Assembly: GCF_003590095.1 (NCBI RefSeq)
Contig: NC_039478.1
Span: forward strand, 15,004,001-15,068,000
Reading direction: 5' to 3'
DNA: 64,000 nucleotides
From: Trichoplusia ni
Lineage: Eukaryota > Arthropoda > Insecta > Lepidoptera > Noctuidae
Shown: positions 37,101-49,100 of the stretch, in pieces
Numbering within the stretch: position 1 is the stretch's first letter
How the letters are laid out: each line of letters starts with the position of its first letter
Notes under the pieces: generated by a model
The model's database searches: none
Told to the model about the DNA's origin: nothing
The model's input: the letters and a program-made list of their open reading frames with translations, nothing else
Translations under genes and position numbers: made by a program

Positions 37101-40100
37101 TTGATTATTGTATTTAATAGGTTCAATTTTGTCAACGAAAAAATCATTAAATGAATTAGCGATTTCGATCGGGTGGCATATAGTTTTCGTACCAATTTGG
37201 AGATTTCCCGTAAACGCTTTTGGATGTCGTTGTTTAGAGTTATTTATGATATTCCAAGTAGTTTTTGATCTATTTAATGATGATTTAATTCTAAATGTGT
37301 TCTGAGCTTTTTTAGTTAATCTAATTATTTTTTTATAGGTTGAGGTGTATTTTTTAAGTTTATTTCTATTTAAATCATTGCGTTTAAATCTATAATGCCA
37401 GAGTAGTTCTCTTTTCTTTTTACTACAAGTTTTTATACCACGAGATATCCACATCGGCTTCTGATGTGTTCTTACGGTAATTACTCTAAGCGGGAAACAA
37501 AGACCATGAAACATGGATATGGTATCGAGGAATAAGTCGTAGGCACTATTGGCATCACGGCATTCATAAACGTCAGAAAAAGAAAGAGATTGTATACATT
37601 TTTTGAATTTTTTTAAGTTATCTTTGCAATAGTCTCGTTTTTTAATGTACCAATATTTATGTATGTATACTTTCTTTACTGGGCATTTTAATACTTGACA
37701 TGTGTGGTCTGATAGGGCGAGTTCAATAACATCGGACTTGCATTTCTTTCCAAAATTATGTGCAAAATTATCGATGCATGTCATGCTTTTAATTCTAGTA
37801 GGTTGACAAATTTCTAAGTTTAAATTATAATTAAGCAACAGACATTCTAATTCTAATGTTGTGTTATTGCGCTTAAGAATATCAATATTAAAATCACCAC
37901 AGAGTATAATATTCCGTTTAGGTTTTTGCATCAATAAATTTAAGAGTGTTTCGAGTCTGTTAAAGAAGTGGTTCAAATTGTTATTTTTTGGTACTCTATA
38001 TATACATACTACAATTGTTTCTATTTCACTTAATTCTACAGCACAACACTCAAAAGAGTTAGTTATAGATAATTGTTTGATAGCATGGTCCTCCTTCCAC
38101 TTTAGACCTGTTTTTACCAAAATACATGTCCCACCTCTTTTGCTGTCAGATCTGCAATAACATGCTGCTAATTCAAAATTTGTAATTGTTAGATACTCTT
38201 CGTAGCCAGACATCATAAAATGTTCAGAAATGCAGATAACGTCTATGTCCATATTTTTCATACTCAGCTCGTCGAGGCATACTGTAAGAGCGTCCGATTT
38301 TGATAAGAGTCCAGCTATGTTTTGGTGTAGTATATTGATGAACTTATTATAGAAAAAACTGGTCTTCTTCCTCTTTGTGTTGTTCACTAGGGGTGTTATC
38401 GATAGTATGCAAATCATATGTTTTAATTCCGTGAATAAAATCATTAATATCCTTGAATATTGTATGCATACCACGATTATTGATTCGTCCGCTGTACTCA
38501 TTAAACATAGTATAGTCGCAGCTGAGATGCTTATTAGAGTCCAAGAAATACGCATATTCTCGTGTTAGAATATCGAGATAAAGTAGGTTATTAAAATTTT
38601 CAACTCTCCAGTTATATACATTAGTATAGTATCCATATTTATACGTTGGACTACATATGATAACATTAGTATTTTTTATGTCCTCTAAAGCTGTTCTTAT
38701 TTGAAGAATCATTTGAAAGTGGTCACTAGTTTCTGTAAAATCATCTTCACTTAATAACAATATGCAAAAGTCATTCATAGTAAAGGCTTTTAATTTCGTT
38801 TTAATGCCGCGAAACAGTTGCTCAGTATTGCAATGAGGAGATATGTAGTGGCATATATCGTCACTGTGTTCTTTCAAAGTCGTTTCTGCTATGTTTGTGA
38901 TTTTATTCCACTTGTTTGTGCTAATGATACATATTTTATTTTTCTTTGGTCTAACCGGTTGTATCTTAGTTTCACTTGTTTGTAATTCTGGTGTGACATT
39001 CAATTTTGACGTCGCGGTCGACAAGTTGTTACTCTGATTGGCTGAATCTCTCTGGCTATCTTGTTTAGTAATTGACTTCTTTTTATTAGGATTTGCATTA
39101 TTGGTAGTCTTCTTTTTTTTTTGCTCATCTACATTACTTTTTCTTTGTAACTTAGCATTTATTTGCTTAAGTTTTGTATTTTCTGACGAAAGTGTACTTA
39201 TTTTCTGTTGTGCAATGGTTAAATCTAATATTAGTTCATCAACTCGTTTCTGTAAACTTTTTATTATCTCTTGTGAGCCATCACTTTCATCATTCGAAAT
39301 TTCGGGTTGACTCTGCGTTTCATCCGCCGTTCCATTTTGTATACTGTCATTTGAATCTGACGTTGTGCGTTTGTGACGGAACGTATCGAAGAAATTCATG
39401 TTTATTTATTTGTATTTTCTTTTTATTCGTTTGTTTTTATTTGCGACTATGGTTTGGTCTTCAAGTATTTAATAATTTCAATGCAGAGAAACATTCAAAA
39501 AGAATTTTTCTTGGTGAGATCCGATCTCGGTTCCGAGGTGACTCAAGGCAAGCAATGCAATTATTCGACCAGCTTACCCTTATTGCAATTTGCGAATTAC
39601 TGTTACTTATTCTAAGGCAAAGTTTACGTTTTGTTTTTAGTTTTAGAATATAGAATTATTTTTTACACTTTTATTTCATATTTATAAATCGTCTGTGGCA
39701 TTTAAGTATCGGAACACTGGTTATTTTTTTTTTTTTTTTTCTTTATATTCGCATTTGACACGTCACTGTCTTGCACGCTGATACCGCACTTATGTCAAGT
39801 GCATAACCGTGATAGTTCCGTGCACTCCGTTCGGCGCCGTTGTTGCAGTAGATTTAAATTTAAAAAATAAATGTTAATGACCTTTAAGCTTCTTAAAAAC
39901 TTTAAAATTCACTTTATACACACAGTTTCTTGTTATTTAGAGCATTTATTGAGTTTATATAGTTCTATTTATTGATAACTAAGTTATTTTAACACTTTGA
40001 GTCACTGGTTTTAAGTATTTCGGCGGGATTTTTCGAAAATACACTTTTTGACGCACGTAATTCAAAAGATTTTTCAAATTTGCTTTTATTGAAGATAGAG

Positions 40101-43100
40101 TGGATAGTTATTCCTCACTACATTTCCACTTGTGCACTGCTTCTAAATATATCGTTTAGGTACTATATAATCGTAAATTTAACATTTAAACTATTTTTAA
40201 TAATATTTTTACACGGAGCTAATGCACTCGTGGCGACAGCGCCATCTACTCTAAAATTAACATTTATTTTGTAAAAAAGATGAACTCTTAATAAAATATT
40301 TATACAAATTAAAACAAATGCACGCTACTCCAATCCGTAGAAAATCCTTTAGTTGTTTACATATTCATGAATCGATAAAATCTTAACGCTCATTCAATAG
40401 ATATGCTCACAGACGAAACCAATCAAGCAAATTGAACATTAACCTTTGTTCTCGTTTTTATTTTCATTGACAAATTGATTAGTTAATCTGCATTGGAAGT
40501 AAAACAACAATTTCTTTAGCCAAAGAAACATTCATTCCAGTTTTACGCTACAGCAATAAAGTTGTAGTGAGGAAAATCCGATACATAAAAAGCTAAGAAT
40601 TAAAAAACTTTCCCAGTTTTGTTGACATAAAAATTCAGTTTTACGACTAGCTGCCGACATAACTGTATCGGCACGTACCGACTTCGGAGTTTGTACGACC
40701 GCAACTGCATTTTTAAGGACCAAAAACAAATTGTTTACTCTTCAATTTCCTACAAAGACGCCTGGTTGGCAAGTCGATCGTAAAATTGGACTATAAATCT
40801 AACAAACAATCTAGAAAAAAAGGGACAAGTTACGTGTGAGAATTTAAATTACGATCAGGAAACAACGGAGAGTCGTAGTACGGTAGTAGGGTGATTTATT
40901 GGGAACCTAAGTAGGGCTGATGAAGCCTGTCGTATTCTGTAGACTATGGAAATTCAAAGCATTTTCCGGCTTTAAATTATTTCAAAATGTTTTGCAGCTT
41001 CGTTATTAAGTTCATAATTAGGATTATTTTGTATGTTGGCCTTGAATTTTTTGTCGACTAGCCAGTTATCTGGGTTTTTTTGCAACACTAAATAAGAACA
41101 TTACGTTAAAATATAATAGTAGGCAACAGATACATACATATAATTCATAAAAATAAAACTGGTTGGTTATCAATTAATCAATTCAGCCCCCAGGTCCACT
41201 GCTGGAAGAAAGCCTCCCCCATGTTGCATCACAAAACCCGATCCTATTCCAGTTGTAACCAAAAAGTCAAAAATACAGTGCAAATGTCAAACTTAAAAAT
41301 TCTTTTTCAATTTATGACACACCTTTGTTACCTAAGATTGTACTTTAGTAGATTACTCTCCTAGATCAATGGAACCAAGCGTGGTACTAAATCGACTTTA
41401 TTTTTCAACTCCAGCTCGTTTTGCCAAGTTCGTGTTTGCCAGCACACTCGTGTTGTTTAAATTCTTCAGTACCTTTGCACCCATTGTTAAGCGAATACTC
41501 TAAGGTATTGGATAGGAAGTTTATTTACAGTTTGTGGGGAGAAGTATCCTTTGAAACTGATTCCAAGTCAGTGATCTTAGTAAGCTAGAGTAGAGCTAGT
41601 TTATAGAAAAGTACGTGAAGCAGTCCGTACTGTTGATACTTGATTTTTGATGGTCAATCATTGCAATTCTGGCAACCATCCTTTTTGCAGAACACTGTAT
41701 TTTTCATTATAAAAAATTGTGGACGTCAGATAGGCTGTCGCTTCATGCCTAATACAATATTCAGCTAATGCTGGAGGTGACTAAGTTACTGTTTGGAAAA
41801 AAGCTAGACTTTAGAGTGCATTTTATTTTTCATCTTTTAACATTTCCGTGGAATCATTTTCTATGAGTAATTTGTATTTTTATAAAAAAGGAAACTTTGG
41901 ACTATTGATATTACCTGTCATCATAATAACTTTCCTACTGAAATAGAATCTTTTAAAGTGCTGTTGCGTAGAGGGCGTACATTTGGGACCCCCATAAATA
42001 AACAAATCACAGTCGTCCCACCTGACTGAGCAATGTCATACATGACATGACATCACGTGAAAATATTTAATAATTTAGTAATGTTTTTTACATGTTTGGT
42101 ACGATCGGCTACAAAAGTATGAAAAAAAAATAGAGTTACAAGGTACCAATACATTTTAGTTGAAATTAGAATTCAGTGCGTATTGACTAGTGTCAAGAAT
42201 CTCTTGTTCGTTCGTTAAAGACTCATTGAAGCGTTGTTCTGAAAATCTAATTATGTTAAACGAATTTACAATACAATTAATTTTCATTCAAACATTTTTT
42301 ATCTTATAAAAATAAAAATCATACGCAATGTTCTGATTTTGCCTTTAATACGTAGATATTATTTACTGAAATCAAAAGATCCGCTTAGTTATCCTATTAT
42401 AGTTCTTAGCAAGCTTTGCAAAACACATATTTGCTTAGCTCTTGAAAAAATATCAAGCACTCGGGGGTTATCTTTCCGCGAAACTTGAAGTGTCTGTTGA
42501 GGCAATTAGGGTCATAACGGTGTAAGCAGTGGAGGGTTAAACAACCTAGTTGCACCTGCAATATCCCGCCTTTATTAACTTTTATTGCATACTCTTCGCA
42601 AGAAACTAATGTAGATAGATAAGTACTGAGTGTTGAGCGTTGATGAGTTTTCTTTATTCTGATGACGCAAAGTTTTTGAAGTTGGGTCTTGAATTCGAAA
42701 AATGCCTGTTTTGGTCTTATTTTTATGATTAGAGGGAAAATTTCGAGGTGCTTAGAGAAGTTACTTGTAATAAAGATTACTCTTCAAATATCACAAGATT
42801 TCACCTGAATTTATTAAAGAACTGGTTTGGTGCTTAGGCCTTTGTCATTCAACTTTGCAGATTGATTCTTTTGAATTCTAATAATAGTCCCAGTTTGCTT
42901 TATACGAATTTTTTACTAACCTTATGCATCGTTGGCTTCCGAGGGTCAGTCCCGACATCCACAATGAAGACCTTTGCAGATTTCAATGCGGGTAGGATGA
43001 GGAGGTTTCTTTTGAGTGACGGGTTGTCATGGCAACTGGAACAAACGTTCCACCCACTGTGATGGAGCTCGTCACCTACACTGCCGGTGTGGGTGCGAGC

Positions 43101-46100
43101 AATCACCTGAGGACAAAATAAATCGTTTAGGAATATTTCGGTGGCTGAGATGGTGTTGGAGCCCTGTTGGGCACCAATAGTCAACTATCGGATTGACACT
43201 AAAACAGTATGTGTAAAATCTCAAAAGAAATTGTTGTTGACTACACTTATTATGATGCAATTTTATGCTTTATAATTCCCATTATGACTATTATATTGAA
43301 AATCAACAGAAAATTTTCTTAAACCACTTTTTTTGCGTCAATCAAGAAACCGAAACAAAAACAATATCCTTTACAATTCAGGACATAATAAAATGACTCG
43401 CAATTCGCAATAACAGCGAACAACAACTTAAATGCATTCGCCTGTCTTCCTAAACGACAAAAAAAAAGCATCTAAAAGGAACATCTCCCATAATCCCGTT
43501 ACAAATCCCTTCAGCGATATATTGCATTCCTCCTGTTAATTTAGTTCCCGACTGCTATTGCAATGGCAAAGTACACAATAATACTACGTAGTGTATCCTG
43601 AAATCCCTAGGATTACCGGTACGTTATTGCCAAGCGACAAGGCCGGTCTAAATGGCAGGATGTACGGTTTTATTTGCTAATACAAAAGTAGTGCGTAATT
43701 TTCCCGGCTATATTACTCGTATCTTGTCCCAGGAATGTGGAGACAGCTTTGAGAGGTAATTACTTTCTGAATGTCTTGTTTCGACGTTCGTGTTGCGTTT
43801 CGTTAAATTAATTTTGTGGGTCGTAGGTTTTTTTATGTTTGTGTCTGAGATTGTAGTGGACATTAGATTCGTGTCTTTTTGTTTTGCACTTAATCATCAC
43901 TGATTTTGATCTGCTCATTATAAGTGCCAAAGATTTGTCGAAAAAAAAAAATGTTGAATCAATCGAAAAATCGATCCCTAAATATCCTCATAGAAAGTAG
44001 GACCAAAATATTTCAGACAAATTCATGTTTGAACAGCCCAAAAAAGTCAGTAACAAGACGTAGAGACGTACTGCGTCTATGTCCCACAACTGCTAGTCTT
44101 TTAAAGGGTGGTAGCAACACAAGACTTACCTGACAGTATGTTGGAGATTTAGGGTCCACGTCAACGGTGCTTAAATAGTCTTGCTTAGTGGGGTCCGGTT
44201 GGACGCACACCACATAAAGCAGCTCCTCTCGGGGGCCATTGTTTAACGCGTCTAAGGGGGACGCGTAACCCGGACCGCGTGTACCTGGGAATAAAACGGA
44301 CCAGTCACTACTGGTAAAATATCTCTACATTCCACATGGCATTGACGAAAATGAAATATGAAATCTATTAAGATTTGTAGGAAAAAATAAGGAACATAAT
44401 ACCTATATATTCAAAAGGAAATCGTATATCTACATTAAGCGTCATAACAAACTCACGTCATAAAATTCACAAACCGACCCATAGAAAATATAAAAATCAT
44501 TTTCAATATTCCCTCACAATATTTATTTTTCCGAATTCTTTCGAAAAAAAACGACCCGTTTTCAATAAATCGTCGATAGACATCAAAACGTTATTTTTTC
44601 CTGCGCAAACGAGGGGCCAACACCAAGGGATGCCACCCCTCGCAATTTAGGTAATCACGTCAGGTAATGCTTGCATATAAATTACTCCTTTGTTCCCTAT
44701 AATCCCATCAATAACCTATTGTTCCGGCTACAAATACTCTAACTAGTTAGTGGGTTAACATTCTACAACAATGTACACGGTTTATCATATGTTTTGTATC
44801 ATACATAACAAAATCGCATCTACAAATTATTCGGGCTTAAAATTGTTGTGGTGGATTTCGAATGATGCTGCTCGTTTTGTTGAATTGAAAACAAAACAAT
44901 TTCAAACGTGAAGTGTTAAATAGTGTTTCATATGCAATACGTTTTCATAAAATAGTTATTATTTTATTCAAATGTAGAATTTATGTCGTTAAAGCTTTTA
45001 TACGTTTAATTTAAAATAACAAAAGCAGAACCAATATTTTGTTCAAAATAAATTTAATGAAACACCTTTTTTTTGTAAAATTTATTGCCTGTTGCGTAAA
45101 CAAATGATCAAGTTCCGAGTCCTTTAATCAGATTAATATATTTTTAGATCTGACAACACTATCTCTGTCACGCGATCAAAAAGTTCCCAGTTGTCTTTTA
45201 ATCTACATTAGTGCTCCAGTTGATAAAGTGAAGGGCTATTACAAAGATTACGTTTCATTGATAAAAGAACGTAGTTTAAGTCGGCTTAGCGCAATGCGGG
45301 TTCTTCTTTTAATTTTATTATCATTCGCTTTGAATATTTAATTTTAAAGGTAGTTGGACTTTTTTTGTAATATAAAATGTAGATTAATATAAGTTCATTA
45401 CTGGACATGCTTATGTAAAAAACCGAATATTATAAAAATAGAATAAAATGTAGGCCGGGGTGAATTATAAAGAATATTATAACCTTTGGCCAATTAATAT
45501 TTGTAGTAAATATAGAAATACAAATACAGTTCTAAGAAATAGTTTTTCAATCGGTTAATGAAAGCAATTCCAAGGAATGGGTAAATTCTACAACTTTACT
45601 TGGGTGTGACTATTTTAGATAGCTTTCTTCTTAAAGTCCAATTTCAAGTGAAAGTATACAACGGTTAATTGGGTATTTTACGCTGGAAATAGAGGAAAGG
45701 AAACAGCCAAAAGCTGGTTGTACGATACTGCAGATTTCTGTTTTTCTTATTTTTCTCCTTCTGCATTTCAAACTAATTAGGTTTTGGCATAGTAAATACT
45801 GTTGCAACTATTATGCTCTCTGGAGCTATTTTTTTATGATATTGATGACAATTTCATTTCAATGCTTAAAAATTTCTTCTAACAGTACTAATTTCATTAT
45901 GCAAGCAAGATGGCACATGCATGGCATATGGTGGCGCCTCGCTTGAACAAAACTCTTGCTTTAAAAATCTTAAAACAATGTATACTTTCTTTAAGATGTA
46001 TACATTGTTGTTGCATTTTTAATGAATGAGCACAGTCGTATGAAATACCTTGGTTTTAAAAGCACACTTATTACCAAGACTTAAGTATAATTTTCGTAGT

Positions 46101-49100
46101 ATTTGTTTACCAAAAAACTGCTCTCTTATGTACTTTTAGGAGCCACTAGACAGTTACGCATAACCATTACTATTGATTAACCTTGAGTTTAAGTGCTTTA
46201 GTATCTAAATATAAATGTTTAATCGTCTAAATGTCAAGTTGTCTGTTCAATGCAGGGATGATAGGCAGAGAATACTAAACATGCCACCTAGTTAGTATCT
46301 ACTTATACTATTTATGTTAACCGTACGTAACTGCCTAGCTATAAGTTAGTATTGTAATATTAATGAACGATCTAAGTGTTTCTGGTAAAGTCTCCAACAA
46401 AAGTCAGTTAGCACAATTTGATTTAAAAAATAACTGCACAATATCAAATTAGCACGGACAGCCGAGTGATTGAAGTCACCACGTAAAACCCACTGAACGC
46501 GATGTGTCCTTTGTTCGATCCCCACGTAGAACAATAATTTTGTAATATCCACGAATGCTTGTCTTGAATGATATGGACTCGATTTTTTTCTGAAAACCCC
46601 CGCGGAACGGAGGAGGATAAAATTCATGAATTGCGGAAGTTTTTTTTTAAATAAAAAATAATAATAATGAGTTGCTGTAGTGTTATAAGTGCTAAAATGC
46701 ATAATACTTGACACCTAGCACCTGGCACTTCATATATCCGATTATTACTGGTATTATCCGACTACTGTTGCTGATTGTTCTGTGTAAGTAGTAGGTAAAT
46801 AAATTTATAGATTTTATTTGATTAGTTATCGCAAATTTTGTTTCGGATTAGCGACCGTCGTCAGGTGATGTAATTCTGTTGTGGGTTTTACAAAGATACC
46901 TAAATATAGACATGAAAAACACACCTTGCATGTTGCAACTGTTATGATAACGAATTTTTGATAATTATGATTACAGCAATGGTTTATTGATTCCAAGATA
47001 ACATATTACCTAAAGGCCCCACTAATGAGTAGATATTACTTTGGTATAATATAATAAGATTTGACCCCTCAGTTTTTGCCATAGACTGTCTAAAAATCAA
47101 TTCCAAAAAAAAGTGACAAATCAAGCTCTTCATTTTCACTTATTTCCGTAGCATAAAGGAACCTATTAAATCTAATGCCACGTTTAATATTCAAAGAACT
47201 TCTTGAAATTTTTCTATCTTCAAAAAGGGGCTTTATCTAAACAGTGAGATTAAAATCACTAGGGTTCATTTGAGGGAAGTCGTTTCAGTTCTTTGAGGGG
47301 TTGCCTCAAGCCAGGAATGATAAATTGCAACCCGCTTGATGTGCCTGACACTTTTTTCATACTCTGACCTTTTACTGGTCTTTTATTTCCCTTATCGTGT
47401 GACACGGACGAATAACTTCGGTAAAGAACTGACAAATAGCGATATGGACGCACCCACTGGAAACGATCAGTGGAAACTGAATGTCGAATTATAGATGCTC
47501 TTATATTGAAAAGAATAATAAAATGAAACTGGTTTTCTGATCAAGATATGTGATCCTGTGCAGTGCTCAAAGATCTCAAGTCTTGAAAATTCAAAGGATT
47601 GCATAGCACCAAAGGCACACTATCTTTCACAAAAAATCTACATGTTGTGACACAAATGAAATTGCCATAAAAATATTGCACAGCTGAAAATATGTTCGTA
47701 ACCAAGGATTAACATGTACAGATTATCAAAATGACAGTTTTCAGTGTTTGTGAATAAATGAAAAACGACGAAGAAGTGGAATCGAAAACATTGGTGCTAC
47801 GGAAAACTCTGAATCAGAAATTATTTGAATGTGGTCAGATTTTGGAAATACTCCTGCATCTAATAACGGCAACGTCTTTGTGGTATGAAGGTATGTTTCG
47901 TACACTAATCCACATTAAGCTTGCACTCGTTACATTTTTACTTTTCAAGTAATACCAACAGGTAATCAAGAATATGAGCATAATATCTTATTTTTTGCTT
48001 CTGCTTGCCTTGGCAGGAAGCAGAAAATATAGGTATATTCCTTTTATTTAGAAGTCCTGATTAATTTCTTCGCAGTTTCTTAGACAGTCATTTCCACAAC
48101 GAGTGTAAGTACTGGATAGTAATCTTTATCGGACTCGCAGTGGTTGAATACAGCATGTATAGCGGGTTTGTCACTAAAAAATATCTAAATCATTTAAAAT
48201 GTAGGTACAAAGACACTGAATGCGTCTCCTATAAGTATAATATATGCGTAGGACATTTTCTGGTATTTGCGGTTCTCGGTCAATGGTTAAAAAGGTAAGG
48301 GATGGAATCCGTTCCGTAATCCTATTTCGATTACCATCTTCATATATGGCGATGTTTAACCGTTTGTACCATTATCGACATAAAGTTAGGAGAACAAATT
48401 TTGATAGCCACAATATACGTATCACATTGAATACTGGCTACCAATTTGTATCTTGCGATTTTAAATTGGGTAATTTAGGCATTCAATCAATCAAATCAAC
48501 CTGTCGCGACTCGCTACCGGACATGGGATTCCCCCTAGTAGCTCCACAACACCCGTTCCACTGACTTTTGACGTCGTACCTTTTTGTCATCGCTCCATCA
48601 GGCTGGGAATCATCCTACACTACGACTACCAATTCCAAACACAAGAATATTTTGAACCTGATAAAATTTTGACTCTGGAGGGGCACACTGATAAGTCTTA
48701 ACGTTGTTCAAAATGATAGTTATAAGTTTACAGTTTATTAGAGAGTTAAACCAAGATTTTTAATTGGTTGGCGCTAGGAAAGAAGAGAGCATCATGCGTA
48801 ATATACTGCATCGTCATGCTATTAGACTGGCAACAGTCTTAATTGATGTAACTGATCATAATACAGGCCGTTATCAGCCCATAATATATTATTACATCAT
48901 TTTCAAAGGAACTTATTTTTAGAGTATTATCAAATTTCGTTCGGGCATTCGTACGTCGCTTATTACGCATTAAATTCTTCTTTAAATATTAAAAAGACTG
49001 CTATGAATGATGTGCATGACGCTTTTAAATTGAATGTTTTTATCACTCTAGTCACAATAGCGGTTACATAAGGAAACATAATGAGTCTTCAACTGTTCAA

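Larger units (their letters stand above)
35198..39870 (-). mobile_element. Non-LTR retrotransposon (LINE), both ORFs open, in intron 3 of the methanethiol oxidase gene
   Basis: Two long overlapping ORFs, a 3' UTR of about 290 bp and an (ATT)n tail make this a full or nearly full-length LINE in the same orientation as the host gene. The 3' UTR contains a 20-bp tandem duplication at 35,407-35,446. The 5' end is not resolved: the leader extends at least to about 39.7 kb and possibly to 40.26 kb. No clear target-site duplication was found. The clade is uncertain; ORF2 has an APE-type endonuclease and no RNase H after the polymerase, consistent with the CR1/L2/Jockey assemblage. Confidence 0.85.

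Noticed and set aside
37108..39653. Several plus-strand frames over the LINE
   Set aside because: Antisense shadows of ORF1 and ORF2.
46346..46714. 122-codon minus-strand frame
   Set aside because: Most of it is antisense to a tRNA-derived SINE at 46,448-46,590.
48000..48040. Imperfect inverted repeat around GCTTCTGCTTGCC / GGCAGGAAGCAG
   Set aside because: Stem is interrupted and needs bulges; weaker than the other inverted repeats listed.
48244..48564. 106-codon frame overlapping the tentative nested gene
   Set aside because: Different frame from the spliced reading and no supporting signal.
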